Assembly: GCF_008121495.1 (NCBI RefSeq)
Contig: NZ_CP043051.1
Span: forward strand, 2,313,001-2,377,000
DNA length: 64,000 nt
DNA from: Mediterraneibacter gnavus ATCC 29149
GTDB lineage: Bacteria; Bacillota; Clostridia; Lachnospirales; Lachnospiraceae
Reading direction: 5' to 3'
Every line of letters begins with the position of its first letter. The stretch's first letter is position 1. Below are positions 34,666 through 43,739 of this stretch, piece after piece. The translations under genes and the position numbers were made by a program. The notes below the pieces were generated by a model that saw only the letters and a list, made by a program, of their open reading frames with translations, ran no database searches and had not been told where the DNA came from.

Positions 34666-37101
34666 ATGAAACACGCAGAAATCATTGCGAAAATGACAGT
34701 TGAAGAGAAAGCAGCGATATTGAGTGGAGCGTCCGAGTGGGAGTCAAGAGAGATCAAACGACTTGGAATTCCGGCGGCGTTTTTTTCAGATGGTCCTCAT
34801 GGAGTGAGGAAACAGGAAGGAGAAGGAGACCATCTCGGATTGAATGCATCTGTTCCGGCTACCTGTTTTCCGACGGCAGCTACGATTGCGAACAGTTGGG
34901 ACGAATCGTTGGGTGAAGAGATTGGAAAGGCTCTTGGAGAAGAAGCATCAGCATTAGGCGTAGATGTACTTTTGGGACCGGGACTGAACATTAAGCGCAG
35001 CCCTCTGTGTGGAAGGAATTTTGAATATTTTTCTGAAGATCCTTATCTGGCGGGAAAGATGGCTGCATCTTATGTAAGAGGAATCCAGAGTCAGGGAATC
35101 TATGCATGTCCGAAGCATTTTGCGGTTAACAGCCAGGAGCTTCGCAGGATGGCAATGAATTCGGTATTGGATGAACGGACACTGAGGGAGATTTATCTGA
35201 CTGGGTTTGAAATTGCGATTAAAGAAGGAAAAGCAAAATCCATCATGACCAGTTATAACGAGGTCAATGGAGTCTATGCAAATGAAAATGAGCATTTGTT
35301 AAAAGAAATTTTAAGAGAAGAGTGGGGATTTGACGGACTTGTAGTCACTGACTGGGGGGCTTCGAACGACCATGTAAAAGGAGTTGCCTGTCGATCTAAT
35401 CTTGAGATGCCGGCGCCGGGACTGGATGCGGCACGAGAAGTTCTGGCAGCGTTAGAAGAGGGAAGCCTTTCCATGGAAGAACTGGATCAGTGTACGGACG
35501 ATCTTCTGGATGCAGTACTGACACTGGCAAAGAACAGAGAAAAGCGTGTGCGTGAATTTGACAGAGAAGCTCACCATACGCTTGCGAAAAAAGCTGCAAG
35601 AGAGAGTATTGTGATGCTCAAGAATGAAGAAAAACCGTTCCAGCTGCTTCCTCTCAAAGAAAATACAAGAGTGGCACTGATCGGAGACTTTGCATCTGTT
35701 CCTCGTTACCAGGGGGCAGGTTCTTCTCTGGTGAATCCAACGAAAGTAGAAACAATGGAGCAGATGATCAGCAGCTATCCGATTCAGTGTATCGGTACAG
35801 CGAAAGGATATCAGAGAACAGGAGAAGCAGATGAAGTACTGAAAAAGGAAGCAGTGAATCTTGCAAAGATGGCAGATGTGGTTATTTACTGCTTCGGTCT
35901 GGATGAATTGAGCGAATCAGAAGGTCTGGATCGTACGCATATGCGGATTCCGCAGAATCAGGTGGAGCTTCTGGAAGCAATGGCAAAAGTAAACTCCAAT
36001 ATTGTAGGTGTATTAAGTGCGGGATCTGCAGTTGAGATGCCGTGGCATTCCTGCTGTAAGGCATTGCTGCACGGATACCTTGGCGGACAGGCTTCTGCAG
36101 GAGCCATGCTGGATGTGCTGACCGGAAAAGCCAATCCGTCCGGAAGACTCAGTGAGACATATCCGGTTCGCTATGAAGATACTCCGGCATTTAAATATTT
36201 TCCAAGTACAGAGCGTAATTCGGAATATCGGGAGAGTCTGTTTGTTGGATATCGTTACTATGATACAAGTAAAGTGAGAGTGCAGTATCCGTTTGGATAT
36301 GGTCTGTCGTATACATCGTTTGAATACTCAGACTTGAGAGTAACGGCGGATGGAGTTGAATTTGTACTGACCAATACCGGAAAGATGGATGGTGCGGAAG
36401 TAGCTCAGATGTACGTATGTGCACCGAAAGGAAAGATCTTCCGTCCGGATAAAGAATTAAAAGGATTCGCAAAAGTATTCCTGAAAGCAGGAGAAAGCAG
36501 AAAAGTACAGATTTTGTTTGATGATAAGACATTCCGTTACTGGAATGTAGAGACAGACAGCTGGGAAAAGGAAGCAGGAAGATATGAAATCTGTATTGGC
36601 GCATGTGCATTGGATATCCGATTGAGAGAGACACTGGAAATAGAAGGAACAACTGACACAATGCCATATGATGCTGAAAAGATGCTGTCATATTTTTCGG
36701 GAATTATCAGAGATGTACCGGATGCAGAATTTGAAGCACTTCTGAAGCAACCGATCCCGGATGGAAAGTGGAGCGGTGAACTGGGAATGAATGACGCGAT
36801 CTGCCAGATGTATTATGCAAAGAGCAGACTGGCAAGAATGATCTACAAGATTCTCACAAACCTGAAAAAGAAAAGTGAGGATAAGGGAAAACCGGATCTG
36901 AATATCCTGTTTATTTATAATATGCCGTTCCGAGGGATTGCAAAGATGACGCATGGGGCGGTCAGCATGAAAATGGCAGAGGGTATGGCGGAAGTGGTCA
37001 ACGGACATTTCATGAAAGGTATGAAAAAAGTACTCGGCGGTTTCTTTGAGAACCGAAAAGCAAATAAAGAATATGAGAAAAAGCTGGGAACCGGAAAATA
37101 A
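34666..37101 (+). CDS. Glycoside hydrolase family 3, conventional domain order
   Basis: 811 residues. Barrel first (PAAFFSDGPHGVR, CGRNFEYFSEDPYLAGKMA, CPKHFAVNSQE), nucleophile Asp229 in LVVTDWG, then the alpha/beta sandwich (VALIGDFASVPRYQGAGSS; KANPSGRLSETYP), the fibronectin III-like domain (FGYGLSYTSFEY) and a ~140-residue extension. No signal peptide is seen, so it is probably cytosolic; beta-glucosidase-type activity is likely. AAAGGTGAGAG precedes ATG 34666; GTG 34657 overlaps that site. Confidence 0.93.
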   Translation: MKHAEIIAKMTVEEKAAILSGASEWESREIKRLGIPAAFFSDGPHGVRKQEGEGDHLGLNASVPATCFPTAATIANSWDESLGEEIGKALGEEASALGVDVLLGPGLNIKRSPLCGRNFEYFSEDPYLAGKMAASYVRGIQSQGIYACPKHFAVNSQELRRMAMNSVLDERTLREIYLTGFEIAIKEGKAKSIMTSYNEVNGVYANENEHLLKEILREEWGFDGLVVTDWGASNDHVKGVACRSNLEMPAPGLDAAREVLAALEEGSLSMEELDQCTDDLLDAVLTLAKNREKRVREFDREAHHTLAKKAARESIVMLKNEEKPFQLLPLKENTRVALIGDFASVPRYQGAGSSLVNPTKVETMEQMISSYPIQCIGTAKGYQRTGEADEVLKKEAVNLAKMADVVIYCFGLDELSESEGLDRTHMRIPQNQVELLEAMAKVNSNIVGVLSAGSAVEMPWHSCCKALLHGYLGGQASAGAMLDVLTGKANPSGRLSETYPVRYEDTPAFKYFPSTERNSEYRESLFVGYRYYDTSKVRVQYPFGYGLSYTSFEYSDLRVTADGVEFVLTNTGKMDGAEVAQMYVCAPKGKIFRPDKELKGFAKVFLKAGESRKVQILFDDKTFRYWNVETDSWEKEAGRYEICIGACALDIRLRETLEIEGTTDTMPYDAEKMLSYFSGIIRDVPDAEFEALLKQPIPDGKWSGELGMNDAICQMYYAKSRLARMIYKILTNLKKKSEDKGKPDLNILFIYNMPFRGIAKMTHGAVSMKMAEGMAEVVNGHFMKGMKKVLGGFFENRKANKEYEKKLGTGK

Positions 37102-37118
37102 GGAACTTGCGAATAAGC

Positions 37119-37153
37119 AAAAGGAGAAAGCCAAATCAGGACTTTCTCCTTTT
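37119..37153. terminator. Bidirectional terminator between GH3 and histidine kinase
   Basis: AAAAGGAGAAAG (37119-37130) and CTTTCTCCTTTT (37142-37153) form a 12-bp stem with A- and T-flanks for both converging genes. Confidence 0.88.
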
Positions 37154-37157
37154 GTGT

Positions 37158-38471
37158 TTAAGATTCTACAGGAATCAGCACCTGCAGGGTAAACCAGTTG
37201 TCTTCTGCGTGAAGTGTCATAGAGCCGCCATATTTGCGGGCTGCCTGCTGAATGCTTTTCAGTCCGTATCCGTGATAACCTGCGTTTTGCTTTGTTGTAG
37301 TCGGAAGTTGATCCGGTTTTAAAGAAAGCGAAGTTTCCGTATAGTTTTCACATTGAATCATCAATAATTGATTTTTCTGATACATAGACAGTGTGATCAG
37401 ACGCTTTTCAGGGTCATCAAACTGGGAAACACATTCAATTGCATTGTCCAGTGCATTTCCAAAGATAGAGCAAATATCTTTGACATGCATAAAAGAAATC
37501 AGTTTTCCGTCAGCCATGCAGGTGAATGTAATATGCTTCTGCATACAGTAAGTGCTTTTGGTAGTCAGAACGACGTCCAGTACGCTGTTTCCTGTATTTG
37601 TGAGCGCTTCCTGTGTGTGGATCGCCTCCTCCATTTCCAGAAGATACTGTTCTTTTTTCTTGGGATCCTGTTCAGAACGGATCGCGATCATATAATGTTT
37701 CAGATCATGAAATTCTCTTCGTAAAAGTTCAATATTATCGATGGAAAGCCGATACTGGTCATACTGGCGCTGGAGAACAATATTCATGGCCTGATTTTCA
37801 CTTCTCATACGAAGTTCTTCCCGTTTTTCCTGCATGGAAAAAAGCATGACAAGTCCCCCGAAATCTACCAGTGTCCGCACATACAGGATGGAACTTGTGG
37901 CACTGGAAAACGGCGTATTTGGTATGACGAAGCTGATGTTGCTGATGGCAAATGCTCCAAGTGCAATGAGAATTGCGCTTAGGAGTTCTTTTCCATTGAC
38001 CAGCAGGCGCTCGTCAGTCGGAAAATGTCCTCTTTCCAGAAAGTAATATCCGATATAAATGCCTGTGTATAAGAGCAGCATGGTCAAAGTCGAGAATAAC
38101 CGACTGTTTTTGGCGTAATTCAACGCCCACCAGACATAAAGCTGCCAGTGAAAGGACGCGGTAAATTCTGCCAGAACCAGTGCCTGTGCGCAGCAGAATC
38201 CGGCATCCAGCCAGGTAGTATCGCAGAGCAGATGCAGAAGGAGGCACATCAGAAATGCGGCTCCGATCATGCAGGGAATCCAAAAATAAATAGGAAGAGT
38301 TCCTGCAAATTCCTGATAAGCGATAAATACGAGCAAGCTTCCGGCAAGGGAAACCGGCAGTTTCCACCCGGTTACCTTTCGCCGTAAGAGAAGGACGTAC
38401 AGGATGCAGGCACCCCATTCAGCAAGGGCGGTATAAATCCGGGGAGTGTCCATCAGTGCGTCTAAATTCAT
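37158..38471 (-). CDS. GHKL-type sensor histidine kinase
   Basis: 437 residues. About six N-terminal membrane helices (to ~residue 215) form the sensor. A dimerisation helix with phosphoacceptor His in LRREFHDLKHYM follows, then the GHKL ATPase (SIFGNALDNAIECV, GYHGYGLKSIQQAARKYGG in parts). This is the AgrC/NatK type that pairs with LytTR regulators. Its ATG overlaps the regulator stop (ATGA), so both form one operon, regulator first. The signal is unknown. Confidence 0.9.
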   Translation of the reverse strand: MNLDALMDTPRIYTALAEWGACILYVLLLRRKVTGWKLPVSLAGSLLVFIAYQEFAGTLPIYFWIPCMIGAAFLMCLLLHLLCDTTWLDAGFCCAQALVLAEFTASFHWQLYVWWALNYAKNSRLFSTLTMLLLYTGIYIGYYFLERGHFPTDERLLVNGKELLSAILIALGAFAISNISFVIPNTPFSSATSSILYVRTLVDFGGLVMLFSMQEKREELRMRSENQAMNIVLQRQYDQYRLSIDNIELLRREFHDLKHYMIAIRSEQDPKKKEQYLLEMEEAIHTQEALTNTGNSVLDVVLTTKSTYCMQKHITFTCMADGKLISFMHVKDICSIFGNALDNAIECVSQFDDPEKRLITLSMYQKNQLLMIQCENYTETSLSLKPDQLPTTTKQNAGYHGYGLKSIQQAARKYGGSMTLHAEDNWFTLQVLIPVES

Positions 38472-39184
38472 CGGTGTACACCTCCTATATAATCAGTCAA
38501 AGCTTCCAGAAACACTTTCTTTTTTGCACGGCTGACAGGAAGTGTCGTGGAATCAGATAACAGGACATTGTTTTGTACAATACCGGTCACATGCATCAGG
38601 TGGATAAGATATGCGTTATGGCATTTGGAAAATCCTTTGTCTTTTAAAAGCGCTTCCACCTTTTTCATTGGACCGGCAGTGAGAAAATCCCCTTTTTCGG
38701 TATGGAACAGAATGTTGTGGCGCTGGCTTTCGATGTAATAAATCTGACTGATATCCAGGCGCATCTGTCCGCCTTCCACTTCGATCGTCATATAATCTTT
38801 TTGCTGTTTTTGCTTCACCTTTTTGACAGCTTTTCCGAGAATCTGAGAAAATGCAAGATAGGCGACCGGTTTTACAACATATCCCAGGGCGTCTACCAGA
38901 TATCCCTGAACTGCGAACTGGATCGTAGAGGTAATAAAGATAAAAGATACATCTTCATCCAGTTCCCGGATTTTTTCAGCAGTCTTCATGCCGTCCAGAT
39001 GTTTCATCTGGATATCGAGAAGAATGATATCGTAGTCTGCTTTATATTCACTTACAATGTCCAGACCATCGTGAAAGACGGAAATCTGGAAGGAAAGGGA
39101 ATGTTCGGTTTCATATTGTTTCAGATACCCGGTGAGTACCTGTACATAAGAATCTTCATCTTCAACAATTGCAATTCGGATCAT
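38468..39184 (-). CDS. LytTR-family response regulator
   Basis: 238 residues. Receiver domain: acidic pocket IVEDEDS, phosphoacceptor Asp57 in ILLDIQM, FITST and KPVAY. C-terminal LytTR DNA-binding domain: MTIEVEGGQMRLDISQIYYIESQRHNILFHTE (in parts), FSKCHNAYLIHLMHV. AAAGGAGAGACT precedes ATG 39184; an upstream in-frame start has no such site. It is divergent from the BMC shell genes (211 bases between), which are candidate targets only by position. Confidence 0.93.
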   Translation of the reverse strand: MIRIAIVEDEDSYVQVLTGYLKQYETEHSLSFQISVFHDGLDIVSEYKADYDIILLDIQMKHLDGMKTAEKIRELDEDVSFIFITSTIQFAVQGYLVDALGYVVKPVAYLAFSQILGKAVKKVKQKQQKDYMTIEVEGGQMRLDISQIYYIESQRHNILFHTEKGDFLTAGPMKKVEALLKDKGFSKCHNAYLIHLMHVTGIVQNNVLLSDSTTLPVSRAKKKVFLEALTDYIGGVHR

Positions 39185-39316
39185 AGTCTCTCCTTTTTGT
39201 TTTTTATCATTTATTGGAATCAGTACTATTTTATCGGAATCCGGCAAAAAAAGCAATTCTTGTTACGATTGCGTATGGATAGGCGGGGGATTGGTGTGAA
39301 CAGGAAAGAAAGCAGG

Positions 39317-39345
39317 TTGAAATTCCTAAAAAAGCCAAGTATAAT
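39317..39345 (+). promoter_or_regulatory. Promoter of the BMC shell genes
   Basis: TTGAAA 39317-39322 and TATAAT 39340-39345 with a 17-base spacer. The first start codon is 51 bases downstream. No clear LytTR-type direct repeats were found in this gap. Confidence 0.75.
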
Positions 39346-39395
39346 AAAAATGCTGAAAAACAAAGAAGAGAGGTTTTTGAGTGAAGGAGGTAAGT

Positions 39396-39695
39396 ATGGC
39401 CGAACAATATCATGGTATGGCAATTGGAATATTTGAACTGGACAGTGAGTGCGCATGTTTTGTGGCACTGGATGCGGCGGCAAAGGCAGCAGCAGTACAG
39501 ATTCAGGGAGTGGAGAGAAACCGTCTGGGAGCAGGTGCCTGTGTAAAGATGCGGGGAAGTATTTCGGATGTGAAAGCTGCGATGGAAGTGGCGATCCGGA
39601 CGGCAGAGCCAATCGCAAAGGTTGTTTCACACACGGTGATTGCATCCCCGTCAGAGGAGACAGAAACGGCGATTGCAATGACGATTACAAAATAA
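39396..39695 (+). CDS. Bacterial microcompartment shell protein (BMC domain), first of pair
   Basis: 99 residues, one BMC (PF00936-like) domain: GMAIGIFELDSECACFVALDAAAKAAAVQI, GACVKMRGSISDVKAAMEVAIRTAEPIAKVVSHTVIASPSEE (in parts). GGAGGTAAGT precedes ATG 39396. The predicted hexamer would be a shell tile. Unusual for a shell tile, there is no enzyme, pentamer (BMC-P) or scaffold gene nearby. It may add to a shell encoded elsewhere or act alone. Confidence 0.85.
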   Translation: MAEQYHGMAIGIFELDSECACFVALDAAAKAAAVQIQGVERNRLGAGACVKMRGSISDVKAAMEVAIRTAEPIAKVVSHTVIASPSEETETAIAMTITK

Positions 39696-39707
39696 GGAGA
39701 GATTAAT

Positions 39708-39995
39708 ATGACATACGGAGCATTTGGACTGGTAGAAGTCCTTGGGGAGGCAAATGCGGTTCTGGTACTGGATCGGATGTTAAAGACTGCAGAAGTTTTT
39801 TATGAAACACAGGATACAAAGTGCGGCGGACATGCCCTGATTTTTGTAAGCGGAAGCGTATCAGCTGTTACAGCGGCAGTGGAGAGTGTAAAGTTGGCAC
39901 CACCGTGTAAAGTATTTCAGACGGCGGTGATCTCCAATCCATCCCAGGAGATGGTTCAGATTGTAGAAGGTTTCAAAGCCAGAAATAAAAAGTAA
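39708..39995 (+). CDS. Bacterial microcompartment shell protein (BMC domain), second of pair
   Basis: 95 residues, one BMC domain: FGLVEVLGEANAVLVLDRMLKTAEVFYETQDTKCGGHALIFVSGSVSAV in parts, then VISNPSQEM. Sequence is clearly different from the first copy (for example in the pore-loop region CGGHAL), so the two would form distinct tiles or a mixed oligomer. AAGGAGAGATT precedes ATG 39708, 12 bases after the first gene. A terminator follows directly. Confidence 0.87.
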   Translation: MTYGAFGLVEVLGEANAVLVLDRMLKTAEVFYETQDTKCGGHALIFVSGSVSAVTAAVESVKLAPPCKVFQTAVISNPSQEMVQIVEGFKARNKK

Positions 39996-40006
39996 AAGAG
40001 CGTATG

Positions 40007-40043
40007 AAAAAGGACAGCAGCCGTATGGGAAGCTGTCCTTTTT
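40007..40043. terminator. Bidirectional terminator after BMC pair
   Basis: AAAAAGGACAGC (40007-40018) pairs with GCTGTCCTTTTT (40032-40043). Confidence 0.9.
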
Positions 40044-40048
40044 CGATT

Positions 40049-40888
40049 TTATGCTGCTTTGGTAAGGTCGGACAACGGACGGAAGGTATATCCCATTTCC
40101 TCCCATTTTGAGAGGAGCTCCTCCATAATTTCTCCGTTGGTCTTTGATGTATTGTGAAGCAGTACAACCGCTCCGGGATGAACGCGGGAAAGCAGTTTGT
40201 CAAAGGCTTCTTCATGAGTAGGCTGATCATCCTGCTGCCAGTCTACATAGGCAAGGCTCCAGAAAAATGTCTGGTATCCCAGCTGTTGTGCCATTTTCAG
40301 ATTTTCAGTACTGTAGATACCTTGTGGGGGACGGTAATATTTGATCATGTCAGTGCCGGTGATTTCTTTATAGAGAGATTCTACGCCGGAAAGTTCTTTT
40401 TGAAAATTTTCGACAGAGGAAATCTTAGACATATCCGGATGACTGAGCGTATGATTGGCCACTGTATGCCCTTCTTCTGTCATGCGGCGGATCAAATCCG
40501 GATTATCCCGGACAAAGTTTCCCACAACAAAGAAAGCAGCAGGAGCCTGATGTTTTTTCAGCGCATCTAAAATAGCTGGCGTAGCGCCGTTTTCATACCC
40601 GCAGTCAAAGGTCAAATATAAAATTTTTTCATCCGTATCCTGCGCGTAGTAAGCATCATATTGCTTCAGCTCTTCAATCGAAGCGTTGGCAGTGGGGAGT
40701 GTTCCTTCCTCTGGAAAACTAAGGCCCCAGTTTTCAGAGGACGAGAGGACCGGGCCGGATACCGGATGAATGCCAAGGGAAAGTTCGGCTTTTCCGGCGA
40801 GAGAACCGAGTAAAAAGGCAAGTGTAAGAAATAAAAGACGACGAAAACAGACAAACAGGATTTTTTTGTCATGCGTGCTAATGTTCAT
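40049..40888 (-). CDS. PdaA-like polysaccharide deacetylase
   Basis: 279 residues with an N-terminal membrane anchor/signal (LLFLTLAFLLGSLAG). NodB domain: motif 1 YLTFDCGYE (Asp95, Cys96), motif 2 HTVANHTLSHPD (His146, His150), motif 3 RPPQGIYS, and later LLHNTSK. The pattern matches PdaA (N-acetylmuramic acid deacetylase for spore-cortex delta-lactam), where motif 1 is TFDNGYE; here Cys replaces Asn/Asp. It would act on peptidoglycan outside the membrane. Confidence 0.87.
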   Translation of the reverse strand: MNISTHDKKILFVCFRRLLFLTLAFLLGSLAGKAELSLGIHPVSGPVLSSSENWGLSFPEEGTLPTANASIEELKQYDAYYAQDTDEKILYLTFDCGYENGATPAILDALKKHQAPAAFFVVGNFVRDNPDLIRRMTEEGHTVANHTLSHPDMSKISSVENFQKELSGVESLYKEITGTDMIKYYRPPQGIYSTENLKMAQQLGYQTFFWSLAYVDWQQDDQPTHEEAFDKLLSRVHPGAVVLLHNTSKTNGEIMEELLSKWEEMGYTFRPLSDLTKAA

Positions 40889-41016
40889 AGAAAAGCTCCG
40901 GAACGTTGTTTTTGCTACTATATTCGAGAAAACAGGGAAATATGCTTACAGTAGACTTTTGGAGAAAAGAGTGATACAGTTAATGCAGAAAATGAATGGA
41001 AAATCAGAGGTGACAT

Positions 41017-41808
41017 ATGAAAAAAGCGGCATTATTTTTTGATATTGACGGAACGATATTAAGTGAAAAAACAAAAGAGATTCCAAAGAGCGCGATCGAG
41101 GCACTTTTGGCGGCGCAGAAAAAAGGACATCTTTTATTTATCAATACAGGGAGAACTATGTGCTCGATTCCGGCACAGTTAAAGCAGTTCATGTTTGACG
41201 GATATTTGTGCGGATGCGGAACATATCTGACGTATCATGATGAGGTATTGTTCACAAGAAATATTGACAAAAAACGGGGAAGAGAAATTTTAAATAAAAT
41301 GGCGGAATGCAATTTGGACGGGATTGCAGAAGGAACGGAAGATATTTATATTCCAGAGAGGATTACCAGGTTTGAACGTCTGGAGACATCCAGAAGATAT
41401 TTTCAGTCCAATGGTCTTGGATTGGAATGTTATCTCGAAAAAGATGATTTCATTTATGACAAGGTGTTCATTTATGCAGATGAGAAAAGCAATCTTCAGG
41501 AATTTTTTACGTTTATCGAGGAAGATATGGAAGCAATTGACCGCGGAGGCAATACCTATGAAATTGTGCAGAAAGGCTACAGTAAAGGGACTGCCTGCGA
41601 TGTAATCCTGAAAAAATTCGGGATGGAACTGGATCGGGCATATGTATTTGGAGACAGTATGAATGATCTTTCCATGTTTCAGTATGCGAAGCATACGATT
41701 GCCATGGGAAATCATGCAAAAGGACTGGATCCTTTTACAGAGTATGTAACAGCAGAAGTAGAGAAAGATGGGATTGCTCAGGCAATCCGTCATTACGGTT
41801 TAGATTAA
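41017..41808 (+). CDS. HAD-superfamily (Cof-type) phosphatase
   Basis: 263 residues. Motif I FFDIDGTI (nucleophile Asp9), motif II NTGRT, motif III Lys in KGTACD, motif IV FGDSMNDLSMF. Cap domain type IIB between motifs II and III. Members dephosphorylate sugar phosphates, flavins or nucleotides; the substrate is not evident. AGAGGTGACAT precedes ATG 41017. It lies 13 bases before a dehydrogenase, probably one operon. Confidence 0.9.
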   Translation: MKKAALFFDIDGTILSEKTKEIPKSAIEALLAAQKKGHLLFINTGRTMCSIPAQLKQFMFDGYLCGCGTYLTYHDEVLFTRNIDKKRGREILNKMAECNLDGIAEGTEDIYIPERITRFERLETSRRYFQSNGLGLECYLEKDDFIYDKVFIYADEKSNLQEFFTFIEEDMEAIDRGGNTYEIVQKGYSKGTACDVILKKFGMELDRAYVFGDSMNDLSMFQYAKHTIAMGNHAKGLDPFTEYVTAEVEKDGIAQAIRHYGLD

Positions 41809-41821
41809 AAAGGAGCGGCTT

Positions 41822-42808
41822 ATGAAATTATTTGTATACAGTTACAGGACATTTGATGAGGATGTGTATTTCCGGGAATTTTCAAAGGAATATGGGGTAG
41901 AACTGGGAATCTGTCATCAGGGACCATCTATGGAAAATGCACATCTGGCAGAAGGATATGACTATATCAGTATTCTTACCAGCAAAATTAACGCAGCACT
42001 GGTAAGACGATTCCGGGAACTGGGAGTCAAAATGATCTCTACCCGGACGATCGGTTATGACCATATCGATCTGGATGCAGCGAGAGCGTGTGGGATGAAG
42101 GTCAGCAATGTGACATACTCACCGGAATGTGTGGCAGATTATACGATGCTTTTAATCCTGATGTCCATTCGAAAAATGAAACGGATTCTGCAGCGGGCAG
42201 AGCTCAACGACTTTTCACTGCCGGGAATCCAGGGAGGAGAACTGCATAATTTTACAGTGGGCGTCATCGGAACCGGCAAAATCGGGCAGGCTGTCATCCG
42301 GGATCTGAGTGGATTTGGCTGTAAGATCTATGCGTATGATGTCTATCGTTCAGAGAGTGTAAAAGAATATGCAGACTATGTGGAAAACGTGCAGGAAATT
42401 TATCAGAAGTGTGATCTGATCACACTGCATATGCCATTATTTGAGTCCAATTTCCATATGATCGATGAAAAGGCAATGGCGCAGATGAAAGATGGTGTAG
42501 TTCTGATCAACACGGCAAGAGGCGGTCTGATCGATACCAAAGCGCTGATCAAAGGTCTGGAAACAGGAAAAGTCGGTGCAGCAGGTCTGGATGTGATCGA
42601 GGATGAATTTGGATTGTATTATAAGGATCTGAAATCGAAGTGCTTAAGTAAGCATGATCTGTGTATCCTGAGAAGTTTTCCTAATGTAGTTGTGACACCA
42701 CATATGGCATTTTATACCGACCAGGCAGTCAGTGATATGGTGAAAAATTCGATTTTGAGCTGTTGTCTGAATGAGCGGGGAGAGGAAAATCCCTGGGAAG
42801 TAAAATAA
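41822..42808 (+). CDS. D-2-hydroxyacid dehydrogenase (D-lactate dehydrogenase-like)
   Basis: 328 residues. Substrate part ISTRTIGYDHIDLDAARA; NAD-binding GVIGTGKIGQAVIRDL (about 141-156); catalytic Arg in INTARGGLID, Glu in LDVIEDE and His in VVTPHMAFYT. This matches the D-lactate/VanH-like branch. The likely reaction is NADH-dependent reduction of pyruvate or another 2-oxoacid. AAAAAGGAGCGGCTT precedes ATG 41822. Confidence 0.88.
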   Translation: MKLFVYSYRTFDEDVYFREFSKEYGVELGICHQGPSMENAHLAEGYDYISILTSKINAALVRRFRELGVKMISTRTIGYDHIDLDAARACGMKVSNVTYSPECVADYTMLLILMSIRKMKRILQRAELNDFSLPGIQGGELHNFTVGVIGTGKIGQAVIRDLSGFGCKIYAYDVYRSESVKEYADYVENVQEIYQKCDLITLHMPLFESNFHMIDEKAMAQMKDGVVLINTARGGLIDTKALIKGLETGKVGAAGLDVIEDEFGLYYKDLKSKCLSKHDLCILRSFPNVVVTPHMAFYTDQAVSDMVKNSILSCCLNERGEENPWEVK

Positions 42809-42813
42809 TAAAA

Positions 42814-42853
42814 ACGGACCGTGCATGAAAAAAGGTTCGTGTACGGTCCATTT
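42814..42853. terminator. Terminator between dehydrogenase and aroE (convergent)
   Basis: GGACCGTGCA (42816-42825) pairs with TGTACGGTCC (42840-42849), one mismatch, with A-rich and TTTG flanks. Confidence 0.75.
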
Positions 42854-42857
42854 GAGT

Positions 42858-43721
42858 TTAAGAAAAATAGAGCTCTTTAATCTTCTCCACAGGCATCTCC
42901 TGCCCGGTCCACAGCTTGAATGCCTCCGCCCCCTGGTACAGCAGCATATAGAGTCCGTTGAAAGTCGGACATCCGGCTTCTCTGGCAAGGCGCAGCAGTT
43001 TTGTCTCTTTCGGATTGTAGATCACATCGGAAACGATCAGGTCTTTATGGAAAAAGGACGGATCGTTGATGATGGAAGCGTCTGTATTCGGAGCCATGCC
43101 CACAGAAGTTCCGTTGGTCAGGATATAGCTGTCTGCAATCTCTCTTCGAAGGATGGAATCATCTTCAAAATCAAACAGTTGTACCTTACAATTTGTTCGC
43201 TCATTTAATGTCTGAACAATCTGCTCGGCGCGCACATAAAACTGGTCATGGATACTGAATACGGAAATCTCTGACAATCCGTCCAGTGCTGCCTGAACCA
43301 GAATGGAGGTGGCAGCTCCGCCTGCGCCGAGAAGTGTCATCTTTTTTCCAATCAGATCGTATCCGGCATCCTTTGCTGCGAGCAGGTATCCGGTACCATC
43401 CGTTGTATGTCCAGTCAGAATTCCGTTGTCATTCACGACGGTATTGACAGCCTGAGAGATTTCCGCAGCCGGAGAGAGTCGGTCACAGAGCTCACACATT
43501 TTATTTTTATCCGGCATGGTTAGGTTGAAGCCACGTACGTTCATGGCGCGAAGTCCATCCACGGCAGCGGCCAGTTTGTCGGTTCCGACATCGAATGCAA
43601 GGTAGACATAATCAAGTCCCAGATGTTCAAAAGAAGCGTTGTGCATCATGGGAGAGATGCTGTGTGCAACAGGGCTTCCGAACAGTCCTGTCAGTCCGGT
43701 GTGTCCGGTAATCTGTTTCAT
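42858..43721 (-). CDS. aroE: Shikimate dehydrogenase
   Basis: 287 residues. TGLFGSPVAHSISPMMHN (shikimate site), NLTMPDKNKM (catalytic Lys), TDGTGYLL, GAGGAATSI (NADP loop), and the terminal GLYMLLYQGAEAFKLWTG. It reduces 3-dehydroshikimate to shikimate. It is the last gene of the aroF-aroB-aroE operon. The gap to aroB is 18 bases, with AGGAGGAACCCACTT as ribosome site. Confidence 0.95.
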   Translation of the reverse strand: MKQITGHTGLTGLFGSPVAHSISPMMHNASFEHLGLDYVYLAFDVGTDKLAAAVDGLRAMNVRGFNLTMPDKNKMCELCDRLSPAAEISQAVNTVVNDNGILTGHTTDGTGYLLAAKDAGYDLIGKKMTLLGAGGAATSILVQAALDGLSEISVFSIHDQFYVRAEQIVQTLNERTNCKVQLFDFEDDSILRREIADSYILTNGTSVGMAPNTDASIINDPSFFHKDLIVSDVIYNPKETKLLRLAREAGCPTFNGLYMLLYQGAEAFKLWTGQEMPVEKIKELYFS

Positions 43722-43739
43722 AAGTGGGTTCCTCCTGTT

